From Chloroflexota bacterium (GTDB lineage Bacteria; Chloroflexota; Dehalococcoidia; SM23-28-2; RBG-16-64-32), in NCBI GenBank assembly GCA_005880075.1, contig VBJT01000040.1, forward strand, positions 1 through 47,168: DNA of 47,168 bases. The letters are read 5' to 3'. The notes under the pieces were generated by a model that saw nothing but the letters and a program-made list of their open reading frames with translations, was not told where the DNA came from and did no database searches. Below are positions 7,520-15,786 of this stretch, piece by piece (position 1 is the stretch's first letter; the number at the start of each line of letters is the position of its first letter). A program made the position numbers and the translations under genes.

Positions 7520-10186
7520 GTGGCAAAAATAACCCTCGACGGCCGCGAAATAGAAGCTCCCGGCGGCGCGCCATTGGTCGAGGTCATCAAGAACAGCGGC
7601 ACATTTATCTCCAACCTCTGCTACATCGACGGGCGTCCTCCTTACGCCGGCTGCCGCACCTGCATTGTCGAGATCGAGGGCGTTCGAGGTCAGCCCCTCT
7701 CGTGCACGGCGCGTGTCGAAGACGGGATGGTGGTCCGCACCGAGACTACAGCGCTGAAATCATCGCGGCAGGCCGTTCTCTCACTGATCCTCTCGTACCA
7801 CTCCGACCGCTGCCTGACCTGCCATCGCGTGGTGAAGTGCAAGCCAGGCGACACCTGTCTTCGCGACGATGTGGTTACTCACCGCTGCCTGACCTGCTCG
7901 AAGAATTACCGTTGCGAGCTGCAAACGACGTGCGAAATGCTCGAGATGGCCGGCTACGAGCCGTGGGACGGTGATACACGGACCTACTACACGACGCCAC
8001 AACCGCCGCCCGACCAGGCGAACCCGTTTCTCGAGTTCGACCCGCAGATGTGCATCATCTGCACCCGCTGCGTCCGCGCCTGCGACGAGCTCCGTCATAC
8101 CGGCGCGATCACGCTGGCCGGGCGTGGCTACAGCACGCGCATCGAGTTCGGCCAGGGAGGCGCAGTCGACGAATCGAACTGCGATTTCTGCGGCGCCTGC
8201 ATCGACGTTTGTCCCACGGCGACGCTCATGGAGCACCCTAACAAATGGGGCGCCACTCAGACCGAACGCTGGGTAGCCACGACCTGCACGCAGTGCTCCG
8301 TCGGTTGCTCGATTTCCCTCGGCACGAAACGCGGACGCGGGGTGATCATACGGCCGGACACGACCGCCAACCCCGTCAGCCGTGACCAGCTCTGCGTCCG
8401 CGGCCGCTTCCACTATGACGCCGTGAAGAACACCCAGCGTCTCCAGACGCCGCTTATTCGCCGGAACGGCGGGCAGGAGGCGGCGACGTGGGACGAAGCG
8501 CTCGAGTTCGCCGCCGCGGGCCTGTCTCAGGTGCGGGAGGAGCACGGCGCGGACGCGATCGGCTTGCTCGCCTCGCCTCTGTCGACGAATGAAGAGAACT
8601 ACCTCGTGAGCAAGATCGCCCGCGCGATCGTTGGGACCAACAACGTAGATTCGAGCGCCGGCCCCGTGGCCCGAGCTGCGTGTGGGGCGCTGCAGGCCGC
8701 TTTCGGGAGCGAGGTCTTGCCGGCCGACATGACTCGCCTCGCGAAGTCACAGACCATCCTCGTTGTCGCTCGGGACCTGGAATCGAGCCACAACGTAGCT
8801 TGCCTGCGCATCAAGGACGCCGCCGTGTATAACGGCGCGAAGGTCATAGTGGTGAGTCCTATGTGGGGCGAGCTGAATGACTTCGCAGAGGTCTGGCTCC
8901 AGCCTAAGCCGGGTGAGGGCGCCGCCATGCTCGCGGCGCTTGACGCTGCCCTCAGCGACTCCACGACCCTATCCGAGAAAACAGGCGACACGGCACCAGC
9001 AGCTCCATCGTCTCCCAATGACCCGCTCGAGAAGGCCATCGATATCCTTCGCGCCGCCGCCGATCGAAGCGAAGATGCTCACCCGATGTCCATCGTGTAC
9101 GCGCCCGTCCATTACGGCGCAGAGCATGCACGGGAGGTAACCACGATCCTGGCCAACATCGCGATCTCGACCGCGGGCGAGAACGCCCCAGAGGCTTTCT
9201 TCGTGCTCCCCCAGGAAGCAAACGTTTGGGGTATGCGCGACACGGGGGGGTCGCCGGACCTCCTGCCCGGCTATCGTCGAGCCGGCGATAATGCGGCGCA
9301 CGAGGACATGGAGCGCCATTGGGGCGTCCCTCTTCCACACGGTGACGGACTGACCTTCGAAGGAATGATGGGCGACGGCAAGCTAAGGGCACTCGTCGTC
9401 ATGAACGACAACCCGCTCATGCTGGCGCCGGACCGCACTCGAGTTCGCGCAGCTCTGGACGCGCTCGATCTGCTCGTGGTGATCGACTCGCTACCCACGG
9501 ACACGGCTCAGCTGGGTCATGTCGTCCTGGCCGATGTGTCGCCGTGGGGGAAGGAAGGCACGACGACGAGCGCTGACCGGCGGGTCCTGCGCCTCGATCC
9601 AGCGGCCGCGCCGCAGGGCGAGGCACGGCAGGGATGGCGGATCCTCTCCGACCTTGGCGCGCGCCTCGCCGAGCACCTCAACCCCGGCGAGATCCGCATC
9701 CGCTACCGGAGCGCATCCGAAATCATGGACGAGATGGCGCAGGTCATTCGGCTTTACGCTAACGCCACCTACCAAGAAATGGACTCCGGGACTCAGCAAG
9801 CTATCGACGGCCTGGGGCCGACCAAGGTGGAAAGACAGGCGGTTCTGGCCAAGGCGCTCGAGAACGGCGATGGCTTTCGTCTTACGGCAACGCGCAGCCT
9901 TTACATGAGCTATGAGGGTGCGGCAATTCATTCTCCGGACGCCGATAAATTGCATCGCGAGGAGCACGTCGCACTCAACCCCGCCGATGCCTCATCGCTC
10001 GCCATCGCTGAAGGAGAGCAGGTCGTCATCCGCAATGACCGCGGCGAACTGCAGGTGAAGGCTCATCTCACGAACGCAGTTGCAGCTGGGACCGCGCATG
10101 TCCCGCTCTACTACGACGGCGGCGCGGTCGGCGAGCTGTTTGAAGCTGATTCCGCTACAGCAGCCGTCGACATAGCGCCTGGGTAG
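7520..10186 (+). CDS. nuoG: NADH-quinone oxidoreductase subunit G (molybdopterin-oxidoreductase fold)
   Basis: An 888-residue iron-sulfur protein starting at GTG 7520. Domains in order: a [2Fe-2S] ferredoxin (Cys34, 45, 48, 62); a His-Cys motif region (His94-x3-Cys98-x2-Cys101-x5-Cys107); two [4Fe-4S] sites (Cys178/181/184/188 and 221/224/227/231); a molybdopterin-type [4Fe-4S] motif (CTQCSVGC from residue 256, distal Cys in DQLCVRGR); the large catalytic-like domain; and a C-terminal dinucleotide-binding barrel (LTATRSLYM...). The Sec/Cys-His pair of formate dehydrogenases is absent (NNVDSSAGPVARA), which favours a non-catalytic complex I subunit. Unusually, the CxxCx5C motif is repeated (Cys123-x2-Cys126-x5-Cys132). 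It follows nuoI by 3 bp. Confidence 0.87.
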   Translation: MAKITLDGREIEAPGGAPLVEVIKNSGTFISNLCYIDGRPPYAGCRTCIVEIEGVRGQPLSCTARVEDGMVVRTETTALKSSRQAVLSLILSYHSDRCLTCHRVVKCKPGDTCLRDDVVTHRCLTCSKNYRCELQTTCEMLEMAGYEPWDGDTRTYYTTPQPPPDQANPFLEFDPQMCIICTRCVRACDELRHTGAITLAGRGYSTRIEFGQGGAVDESNCDFCGACIDVCPTATLMEHPNKWGATQTERWVATTCTQCSVGCSISLGTKRGRGVIIRPDTTANPVSRDQLCVRGRFHYDAVKNTQRLQTPLIRRNGGQEAATWDEALEFAAAGLSQVREEHGADAIGLLASPLSTNEENYLVSKIARAIVGTNNVDSSAGPVARAACGALQAAFGSEVLPADMTRLAKSQTILVVARDLESSHNVACLRIKDAAVYNGAKVIVVSPMWGELNDFAEVWLQPKPGEGAAMLAALDAALSDSTTLSEKTGDTAPAAPSSPNDPLEKAIDILRAAADRSEDAHPMSIVYAPVHYGAEHAREVTTILANIAISTAGENAPEAFFVLPQEANVWGMRDTGGSPDLLPGYRRAGDNAAHEDMERHWGVPLPHGDGLTFEGMMGDGKLRALVVMNDNPLMLAPDRTRVRAALDALDLLVVIDSLPTDTAQLGHVVLADVSPWGKEGTTTSADRRVLRLDPAAAPQGEARQGWRILSDLGARLAEHLNPGEIRIRYRSASEIMDEMAQVIRLYANATYQEMDSGTQQAIDGLGPTKVERQAVLAKALENGDGFRLTATRSLYMSYEGAAIHSPDADKLHREEHVALNPADASSLAIAEGEQVVIRNDRGELQVKAHLTNAVAAGTAHVPLYYDGGAVGELFEADSATAAVDIAPG

Positions 10187-10201
10187 ACAAGGTCGGCCCT
10201 C

Positions 10202-10234
10202 CCGCTCGTCTCGAGGGTCTCGAAGGATGAGCGG
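10202..10234. repeat. Dispersed palindromic repeat, copy 2
   Basis: CCGCTCGTCTCGAGGGTCTC, then GAAGGATGAGCGG, 15 bp after the nuoG stop. It shares the core CTCGAAGGATGAGCGG with copy 1 and has a partly decayed left arm. Confidence 0.65.
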
Positions 10235-10277
10235 AGTCCTCACGCTCCGCCTGCTTCCCATCCGCTGACCGTCGCCG

Positions 10278-10283
10278 TAAACT
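10278..10283 (+). promoter_or_regulatory. Candidate -10 hexamer of a leaderless transcript
   Basis: TAAACT ends 6 nt before the GTG start at 10290. That spacing would put the transcription start on the first base of the codon. No Shine-Dalgarno is visible. Confidence 0.4.
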
Positions 10284-10289
10284 ACACTC

Positions 10290-10523
10290 GTGACACAGAA
10301 TGGAGATCGCCTCGTCCTCCTTGCTAGCGCCCGAGACGAGCTTGAGGCTGGCATCTGGCGCGACGTGCTGGAACGCGACGGCATAGCGGTCTATATCAAG
10401 AGCGGCGACCCAATGGCATCGTTTGGAATACCGCCTGCGCCCGGTAGTATTCGCCTGTTTGTGCAGGCAGGCGACGAGAAGCGGGCCCGCTGGCTGCTCG
10501 GCGAAGCCATCCGCTCAGCCTAG
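10290..10523 (+). CDS. DUF2007-like small signal-transducing-type protein
   Basis: A 77-residue soluble protein of the DUF2007 type (small ferredoxin-like fold). Typical parts are the first strand LVLLASARDELEAGIWRDVLE, the middle segment GIAVYIKSGD, a small-residue loop (PPAPGSIRL), and the final LFVQAGDEKRARWLLGEA. The function of the family is not established. It starts at GTG 10290, directly behind a TAAACT hexamer, and ends 7 bp before the LON-domain gene, so both are probably cotranscribed. Few alternatives fit so short a protein with this pattern. Confidence 0.75.
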   Translation: MTQNGDRLVLLASARDELEAGIWRDVLERDGIAVYIKSGDPMASFGIPPAPGSIRLFVQAGDEKRARWLLGEAIRSA

Positions 10524-10530
10524 TCCGGCT

Positions 10531-11181
10531 ATGGAGCTGCCGCTGTTCCCGTTGAACACCGTTCTTTTCCCCGGCGCGATGTTGCCTCTGCATATTTTCG
10601 AGGAGCGCTACAAGCTGATGATCGCGCGCTGCATCGAGGAGCGCCGTCCTTTCGGCGTGCTGCTGGTCCGTAAAGGGCATGAAGTAGGAGACGCGGCGGA
10701 GCCGTTCGACGTCGGAACGACGGCACACATCGCCCGGGTAGACGAGCTGGAGGAAGGGAAGATCAACCTCGTTTGCCTTGGTGGACAGCGCTTCCGCACC
10801 GTCCGCGTCGTGAGCGAGGAGCCATACCTCACCGGCGAGGTCGAGTTCTTGTCGTCTACCTCGGCTGATGATTCGAAGGCGAGGGAGCTATCGGACGACG
10901 CCGGTTCGCTCTTCGCCGAATACGTTCGCCTCTATCTCGCGATGTCAAACCAGTGGGCGCGAAGCGTCGAGATGCCGGGCGAGCCGGATGGCCTGGCGGA
11001 CTTCATTGGCGCACGACTGGGCGTAACCCCGCAGGTGAAGCAACGTCTGCTCGAGGAGCTCTCCGCGCGCACCCGGCTGGCCCTCGAGGTGCAGATCCTC
11101 GGCGAGGCGATCCGCGAGATGACGCCGCGGGTCGGAGAAGCGCGGATCATGCGCTGGCACGGCTTCGCCGTAATGAACTGA
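10531..11181 (+). CDS. LON substrate-binding (PUA-like) domain protein
   Basis: A 216-residue protein made only of the N-terminal substrate-binding domain of Lon protease, without the ATPase or peptidase parts. MELPLFPLNTVLFPGAMLPL followed by HIFEERYKLMI is the hallmark start. FGVLLVRKG, GTTAHIARV and RFRTVRVVSEEPYLTGEVEF follow, and the C-terminal helices run to residue 216. Stand-alone LON-domain proteins are common in bacteria and are thought to bind unfolded proteins or act as adaptors; that is family knowledge, not shown here. The ATG at 10531 matches the family start; an upstream in-frame extension reads through the DUF2007 gene in another frame and is not used. Confidence 0.88.
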   Translation: MELPLFPLNTVLFPGAMLPLHIFEERYKLMIARCIEERRPFGVLLVRKGHEVGDAAEPFDVGTTAHIARVDELEEGKINLVCLGGQRFRTVRVVSEEPYLTGEVEFLSSTSADDSKARELSDDAGSLFAEYVRLYLAMSNQWARSVEMPGEPDGLADFIGARLGVTPQVKQRLLEELSARTRLALEVQILGEAIREMTPRVGEARIMRWHGFAVMN

Positions 11182-11184
11182 ACG

Positions 11185-12195
11185 CTACGCCTGTACCTGC
11201 ACCTTTAGCGACTTCGTCCCTTTGTCTGCTGCCGTCGCGAAGGCTTGCGCGGCGTCATCGAGCGGGAAGCGATGCGTGATCACCGCCCTCGCCCGCTCGG
11301 GGTCCGATTGCAGGATCCCGATCGCTACGTCGAAGTCCGACTGCAGGCCGGGCCGGCAGTAAGTGATCCCACCGACGACTGTCACCTCCTTCAGGATCAG
11401 CGCCAGTCCGCCCAGTTGAACGGCACCCGGGAAGAGGCCAAGCACGGAGATACGCCCGCCCGGTCGGACGGCGCCTAGCGCCTGGGCGAGCGTCGGGGCG
11501 CTGCCGCCGATCGTCTCGATGACGATATCGATGCCTTCCTTCTCCAGGCCGGCCACTTCGCTGTCTCGTATCACGCGAGACGCTCCGGCGGCTCGTGCCG
11601 CCTCACCCTGATGGTCATGCCGGTAGGTGGCGACGACCTCCCCTGCGCCGGCCGCCTTGGCTGCGATAATCGAGAAGAGGCCGATCGTTCCGCTGCCCAG
11701 CACGAGCACGTGTTCGCCAACCGCGACGTTTACGAGGTGCAGTCCGTGAACCGCGACCGCCATAGGCTCGACGAGCGCGCCGAGCTCGAAATCTAGCTCG
11801 TCGGGCAAGGGGCACAGGGTATAAGCGGGGACGGAAACGTATTCGGCCAGCCCACCCGGCGCAAATGTCCCGAGAAGCATGTGCCTCGGACAGAGGTGAT
11901 ACCGTCCGGTCCGGCAGTAAGCGCACTCCTGACAGCGCCGGATAGGCTCGACGACTAAACGTTGCCCGGGCTCGAAGCCGCGTACTCCCTCGCCCAACTC
12001 GACGATCTCACCGGCGAACTCGTGGCCCGGCGAAATATTCGGGTTCGCCGTGAACACCCCGTGGTAGAAGTGCAGATCGGAGCCGCAGATCCCGCAGGCG
12101 CGCACCCGCACGAGTACTTCACCTGCGTCCGGCGATGGCACCTCGGTATCGCGCACCTCGATCTTCTCTTTGCCGGCGATGAATGCTGCCCGCAT
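11185..12195 (-). CDS. Zinc-dependent medium-chain alcohol/polyol dehydrogenase
   Basis: A 336-residue NAD(P)-dependent dehydrogenase of the sorbitol/threonine dehydrogenase branch. Catalytic zinc ligands are in CGICGSDLHFYHG and PGHEFAGEIVELG. The structural zinc site is CQECAYCRTGRYHLC, with all four Cys, and the Rossmann motif is VLVLGSGTIGLFSI at about residue 165. After the glycine motif the strand ends VVATYRHDHQGEAA; no acidic residue is obvious, so cofactor preference is open. The substrate cannot be named. It is convergent with the LON gene (3 bp apart) and divergent from the ATPase gene across a 74-bp spacer holding a heptanucleotide repeat. Confidence 0.88.
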   Translation of the reverse strand: MRAAFIAGKEKIEVRDTEVPSPDAGEVLVRVRACGICGSDLHFYHGVFTANPNISPGHEFAGEIVELGEGVRGFEPGQRLVVEPIRRCQECAYCRTGRYHLCPRHMLLGTFAPGGLAEYVSVPAYTLCPLPDELDFELGALVEPMAVAVHGLHLVNVAVGEHVLVLGSGTIGLFSIIAAKAAGAGEVVATYRHDHQGEAARAAGASRVIRDSEVAGLEKEGIDIVIETIGGSAPTLAQALGAVRPGGRISVLGLFPGAVQLGGLALILKEVTVVGGITYCRPGLQSDFDVAIGILQSDPERARAVITHRFPLDDAAQAFATAADKGTKSLKVQVQA

Positions 12196-12227
12196 TTCGG
12201 GCCGTATTCTAGCACCGCCCTCGACTC

Positions 12228-12255
12228 GCTCCTTGCTCCTTGCTCCTTGCTCCTT
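12228..12255. repeat. Heptanucleotide tandem repeat, four copies
   Basis: Four perfect copies of GCTCCTT in the 74-bp spacer between the divergent dehydrogenase and ATPase genes, followed by a partial copy (GCT). It ends 3 bp before the TACTAT hexamer of the ATPase gene, so changes in copy number would alter the spacing of upstream promoter elements. Confidence 0.9.
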
Positions 12256-12257
12256 GC

Positions 12258-12263
12258 TACTAT
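12258..12263 (+). promoter_or_regulatory. Candidate -10 hexamer of a leaderless transcript
   Basis: TACTAT ends 6 nt before ATG 12270, with no Shine-Dalgarno between them. The tandem repeat occupies the position where a -35 region would lie. Confidence 0.4.
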
Positions 12264-12269
12264 GTCCGC

Positions 12270-13118
12270 ATGCGCGCGCTGAACCAGCCCGTTAGCTGGT
12301 GGGGATGGCACTGGGAGCCGCCGGTGCCGATGTCCATTGTCGAGCTGATCAAGGCGGGAAACCTGGACGCACGCCTTGCGGCGATGCTCTGGATCGCGAT
12401 GGAGCGCGGCGCGTCGCTGATAGTCGCCGCGGACCCACCGTCATCGGGGAAAACGACTACTTTGACAGCCCTGCTCTCGTTCACACCGCCGGAAACGGCA
12501 GTCTACTTCACGCGCGGGATGGGCGAAACGTTCGCGCTTCCGCCACGCTCGGACTCCTACCCGACCTACGTCCTGATCAACGAAATGAGCGATCACATCC
12601 CCGTCTATACCTGGGATGCGAACGCCCGCCGCGCCTTCGAACTACTCGCTAGCGGTTATTCGCTCGCGACCACGATGCACGATGTCACCGCCGAGGGCGT
12701 GATACGCCAGCTGCGAGAGGAGCTGTCCATCCCCACTGCCCAGATCGCGAAGCTCACGTTCGTCATTCCGATGTATCTGGGAATGCTCAGCAGCCCGTCG
12801 GCGGGAGCGAGGACAAGCTCCATGCGGCGCATTCAAGAGGTCGCGATGCTGGACCTTGATGGCGAAGACCTTTCGGTAAATCGAATCGCTACGTGGGAGC
12901 TGAACAGCGATTCGTTCGACGTATTTCCCAAGGCGGAGCATCGCGAAGCGTTCGCCAGCTGGGCCAAAATCTCGGATGCGGAGCTGACAGCGGAACTCGA
13001 GAGGCGGGAGGTGTTCCTGGGAAATTTGATTAGTACGGGGGTAACCGCGATTCCTGATGTCAACGCCGCAATCGAGAGCTTCCACCACGAAGCAATCAGG
13101 CCTCGCCCGCAAGTATAG
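12270..13118 (+). CDS. Lone GspE/CpaF-like secretion-type ATPase
   Basis: A 282-residue P-loop ATPase of the type II/IV secretion (GspE/VirB11/CpaF) superfamily. The Walker A sequence is VAADPPSSGKTTTLTALLS. A shortened core then follows, with an acidic segment VLINEMSDHI, a helix with RRAFELLASGYSLATTMHDVTAEGV that matches the His box region, and a divergent C-terminal part. The N-terminal domain needed for docking in pilus machines is missing, and there is no pilin, prepilin peptidase or membrane platform gene nearby. It may be a regulatory or orphan ATPase. Start ATG 12270 is favoured over upstream in-frame codons inside the tandem repeat. The 3' end overlaps the opposite HAD gene by 23 bp. 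Confidence 0.72.
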   Translation: MRALNQPVSWWGWHWEPPVPMSIVELIKAGNLDARLAAMLWIAMERGASLIVAADPPSSGKTTTLTALLSFTPPETAVYFTRGMGETFALPPRSDSYPTYVLINEMSDHIPVYTWDANARRAFELLASGYSLATTMHDVTAEGVIRQLREELSIPTAQIAKLTFVIPMYLGMLSSPSAGARTSSMRRIQEVAMLDLDGEDLSVNRIATWELNSDSFDVFPKAEHREAFASWAKISDAELTAELERREVFLGNLISTGVTAIPDVNAAIESFHHEAIRPRPQV

Positions 13119-13773
13119 CGGCCGCGTCCTGCGAGTCGGCGAAGTCGTGAAAAACGACGTCCGCGCCGCTATCCCGTAGCTGGTCGAAGGTGTAGGTTCC
13201 CGTGGCAACTCCGACGGCAATGAGCCGGTTGGCGAGCGCCGCTGAGACGTCGTGCGGAGTATCACCAACGACGACGACATCACTTGGCGAAAGGTGACCC
13301 GCGAACCGCTGGATACCGGCGCGCACCAACTCCGCCCGGTCAAGGCTTTCCTCCCCGAAGGCGCCGTCCCGAAAGTACTGGCGAATGCCGTAATGCTCGA
13401 GCTTCATCCACGCTGCCTCGCTGAAGTTCCCGGTTGCAAGTCCCAGGCGGACGCCGTTGCGCTGCTGAAGGGCTTCCAGCAAGTGGGGGAACCCGGGCTG
13501 CAGATGACCGTTGCGTTCTTTTAAGGTCCGCTTTAGGTGACGGTGATAGCTGCGCAGGAATGCCTTGAGGTTCGCTTCAAGGCCGCCGCGGATACCGTGC
13601 TGCCGGAGTCCCTCGGAAAGGATGTAGAGGTCGGTCCTGCCGCTGAACTCGATGTTGGCGAACCCATCGCTTATCCCAAACATCTCCTGAAAGGCGAGAT
13701 TCATACCCAGCCCGCCGGCGCCGCCGGTGTAGAGCAGAGTGTTATCGATATCGAAAAGAATGAGGCGGGTCAT
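13096..13773 (-). CDS. HAD-superfamily phosphatase, phosphoglycolate-phosphatase-like
   Basis: A 225-residue hydrolase of the haloacid dehalogenase superfamily. Motif I is ILFDIDNTLLYTGG with the nucleophile and general acid Asp pair. Motif II is LGLATGNF, the Lys of motif III lies in the following helix region, and motif IV is VVVVGDTPHDVSAALAN. A helical cap (residues 15-90) lies between motifs I and II, as in phosphoglycolate and beta-phosphoglucomutase-type enzymes. The substrate is not determinable. The rhodanese gene lies 51 bp upstream on the same strand, so both may share a transcript. Confidence 0.85.
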   Translation of the reverse strand: MTRLILFDIDNTLLYTGGAGGLGMNLAFQEMFGISDGFANIEFSGRTDLYILSEGLRQHGIRGGLEANLKAFLRSYHRHLKRTLKERNGHLQPGFPHLLEALQQRNGVRLGLATGNFSEAAWMKLEHYGIRQYFRDGAFGEESLDRAELVRAGIQRFAGHLSPSDVVVVGDTPHDVSAALANRLIAVGVATGTYTFDQLRDSGADVVFHDFADSQDAAAILAGEA

Positions 13774-13824
13774 TTGTCGCGTTGCGACCTCTTGGGCAAG
13801 AAACGCGGGGGCGAGCCCATGCCG

Positions 13825-14139
13825 CTATTTTTCGGCCGGCATGCCTGACTTGATCCAGGCGTCGGTGCCGCCCTCGAGGTTGTAGAGACGCGTCAGGCCG
13901 GCGGCGGCTGCCATTTCGCAGGCAAGAGCACTCCGCTGGCCAACAGCGCAGACGAAGATCAGGTTCTTGTCTGGGGGTAGTTCCTCGCGCCGAGCGTAGA
14001 CGCTGTTAACTGGAATCAGCTTCGCGCCCGGGACGTGCCCGGCCGTATATTCATGCGGCTCACGAACGTCTATCACTTCAGCGCCGTCGTTCATCATCTC
14101 ATCGGCCTCTTTCACGTCTATTCGCGTTCCAACCTTCAT
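13825..14139 (-). CDS. Single-domain rhodanese-like sulfurtransferase
   Basis: A 104-residue rhodanese domain, close to the size of GlpE-type proteins. It contains EVIDVREPHEYTAGHVPGA, and the active-site loop is FVCAVGQRSALAC, with the persulfide-carrying Cys followed five residues later by Arg (CxxxxxR). The protein ends LYNLEGGTDAWIKSGMP, as in typical family members. It probably moves sulfane sulfur to thiol acceptors; the physiological partner is unknown. I use ATG 14139, which gives the compact domain. The longer frame upstream runs antisense to the DinB gene and is not coding. Confidence 0.9.
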   Translation of the reverse strand: MKVGTRIDVKEADEMMNDGAEVIDVREPHEYTAGHVPGAKLIPVNSVYARREELPPDKNLIFVCAVGQRSALACEMAAAAGLTRLYNLEGGTDAWIKSGMPAEK

Positions 14140-14206
14140 TGTAGCCTTGCGGTTCCACGATTGACAGTCGCGCGGCTGTCTGTATGATGCACGCAAGGAG
14201 GGAACG

Positions 14207-14740
14207 ATGGCGGACGAGACCCAGATCGCCGAACTAAGCCAGAAGATGATCAGCGAGCGAGAGACGCTGCTTGCGGCACTCGAGTCTTTAAGCGACGACG
14301 AAGCCGGGCAGCCGCCGAAAGATGGAGAATGGAACGCCAAACAACAGATGTCCCACCTATGCGAGATGGAAAGCGCGTATCGCGCCTGGGTGGCGCGCGC
14401 GCTGGAAGAAGACGGCGCGAATGTCGAGGGGATACGCGGTGAACGCGTGGCCATTCCGCTAGAGGAAGCCGATCGCCATACGGTAGCTGAACACCTGGCC
14501 GAGATGCGCGGGCAGCGGGAGAAAACGATGGCGCTTATCGCCTCGATGACGCCGTCTGATTTCGACCGTCGCGCCAGCAACTCGCTCTTCGGTTCGCTTA
14601 CCGTGATGCAGTGGCTCCGATCGTACTACCGGCACGACCGCATGCACGTCGATCAGATCAGCGGCCTCGAGCCGAGCTACAAACCGCAGTTCGCGAGCGG
14701 GAGAGAGCCGGACCAGCGTCGCGCGCAGCCCATCAAGTAG
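14207..14740 (+). CDS. DinB-family four-helix-bundle protein
   Basis: A 177-residue DinB/YfiT-like protein. The early helix ERETLLAALESL and GEWNAKQQMSHLCEMESAY place a His at the first metal position, and the last helix has YYRHDRMHVDQI with two further His residues. Three His in this pattern bind a divalent metal in the superfamily, many of which are thiol-dependent transferases or stress proteins. The precise reaction is not predictable. AAGGAGG lies 6 nt before ATG 14207. The hydroxyacid dehydrogenase starts 2 bp after this stop, which indicates a two-gene transcript. Confidence 0.85.
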   Translation: MADETQIAELSQKMISERETLLAALESLSDDEAGQPPKDGEWNAKQQMSHLCEMESAYRAWVARALEEDGANVEGIRGERVAIPLEEADRHTVAEHLAEMRGQREKTMALIASMTPSDFDRRASNSLFGSLTVMQWLRSYYRHDRMHVDQISGLEPSYKPQFASGREPDQRRAQPIK

Positions 14741-14742
14741 AG

Positions 14743-15786
14743 GTGCCCAAGCCCCGCGTCTTTGTCACGCGTCATCTTCCGGGTAACGCTCTCGACCTGC
14801 TTGCCGAACACACAGATGTCGCCGTTTGGCGGGATGAACTTCCGCCTCCGGCCGAAGAACTTGAGCGTGAGGTGGCGCGCAGTGACGGCGTGCTCATGCT
14901 GCTGACCGATCGCATAGGTGGGGATATCCTGAAGAAGTCCCCGCGCCTCCTCGTCGTCAGTAACATGGCGACAGGCTTCGACAACATTGATCTCGAGGCC
15001 GCCGGCCGACACAACGTTCTCGTGACGCGTACTCCGGGCGTGCTGAGCGAGACGACGGCGGAGTTCACCATCGCCCTCATTTTCGCCGCTGCCCGGCGTG
15101 TAGTTGAGGGCGACCGCGCAGTGCGCGCCGGAGAATGGAAGACCTGGGGCCCGGAAATCCTGCTTGGCCAAGACTTGAGCGGGGCAACCCTGGGGATCAT
15201 CGGGATGGGTGAGATTGGGCGAGAGGTCGCACGGGGTACCCGTGCGCTCGGATTGCGAATCGTCTACTTCAGCCGCAGCCGCAAGCCGGGACTGGAGCGG
15301 CGCTATCGGATGGAGTTCGTAACGCTGGACCAGCTTTTCCGGGAATCGGACGTCATTTCCCTGCACGCCCCGCTGACCACTGAGACGCGCCACATTATCG
15401 ACCGCAAAGCGCTGTCGCTGATGAAATCCACCTCAATTCTCGTAAACACCGCACGCGGGCCTCTCGTCGATCAAGGCGCGCTCTATCGGGCGCTGATGGA
15501 CGAACGAATTGCAGGCGCGGCCCTCGACGTGACGGACCCCGAGCCCATTGCGCCGAACGATCCGCTGCTCTCCTTGCCAAACGTCATCGTAACGCCTCAC
15601 ATTGCCAGTGCCAGTGTGGCAACGCGCTCGCGGATGGCGAGGCTGGCGGTCCAAAACCTGCTGGAGGCGCTGGGCGGCAAGCTCCCGAAGCACGCCGTAA
15701 ACCGCGACATCGCACGCGCGTGGAGAGAGCGAGTACGAAAGAGCGGCGTCGCAATTGGCAGCGAAAAGATGGAGCGGCCAGCGTGA
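14743..15786 (+). CDS. D-2-hydroxyacid dehydrogenase (glyoxylate/hydroxypyruvate reductase type)
   Basis: A 347-residue NAD(P)H-dependent enzyme of the D-isomer-specific family. It has the nucleotide motif GIIGMGEIGREVARG, the active-site Arg in NTARGPLVDQGAL, the Glu/Asp in LDVTDPEPIAPNDPL, and the catalytic His in VIVTPHIASAS. The N-terminal sequence PRVFVTRHLPGNALDLL resembles glyoxylate reductase / hydroxypyruvate reductase. That reaction is the likeliest, but lactate or phosphoglycerate specificity cannot be ruled out. The GTG at 14743 is 2 bp after the DinB stop and matches the family start; the longer frame runs back through DinB. The tail (WRERVRKSGVAIGSEKMERP) is a short extension. 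Confidence 0.87.
   Translation: MPKPRVFVTRHLPGNALDLLAEHTDVAVWRDELPPPAEELEREVARSDGVLMLLTDRIGGDILKKSPRLLVVSNMATGFDNIDLEAAGRHNVLVTRTPGVLSETTAEFTIALIFAAARRVVEGDRAVRAGEWKTWGPEILLGQDLSGATLGIIGMGEIGREVARGTRALGLRIVYFSRSRKPGLERRYRMEFVTLDQLFRESDVISLHAPLTTETRHIIDRKALSLMKSTSILVNTARGPLVDQGALYRALMDERIAGAALDVTDPEPIAPNDPLLSLPNVIVTPHIASASVATRSRMARLAVQNLLEALGGKLPKHAVNRDIARAWRERVRKSGVAIGSEKMERPA

Noticed and set aside
7520..10186. Formate dehydrogenase alpha subunit instead of NuoG
   Set aside because: The iron-sulfur layout is shared, but the Sec/Cys-His active-site pair is absent (NNVDSSAGPVARA) and nuoI is adjacent. A distant enzyme role is not excluded.
12240..12269. N-terminal extension of the ATPase through the tandem repeat
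   Set aside because: Translation of the repeat gives no family similarity and ATG 12270 sits at normal spacing behind TACTAT.
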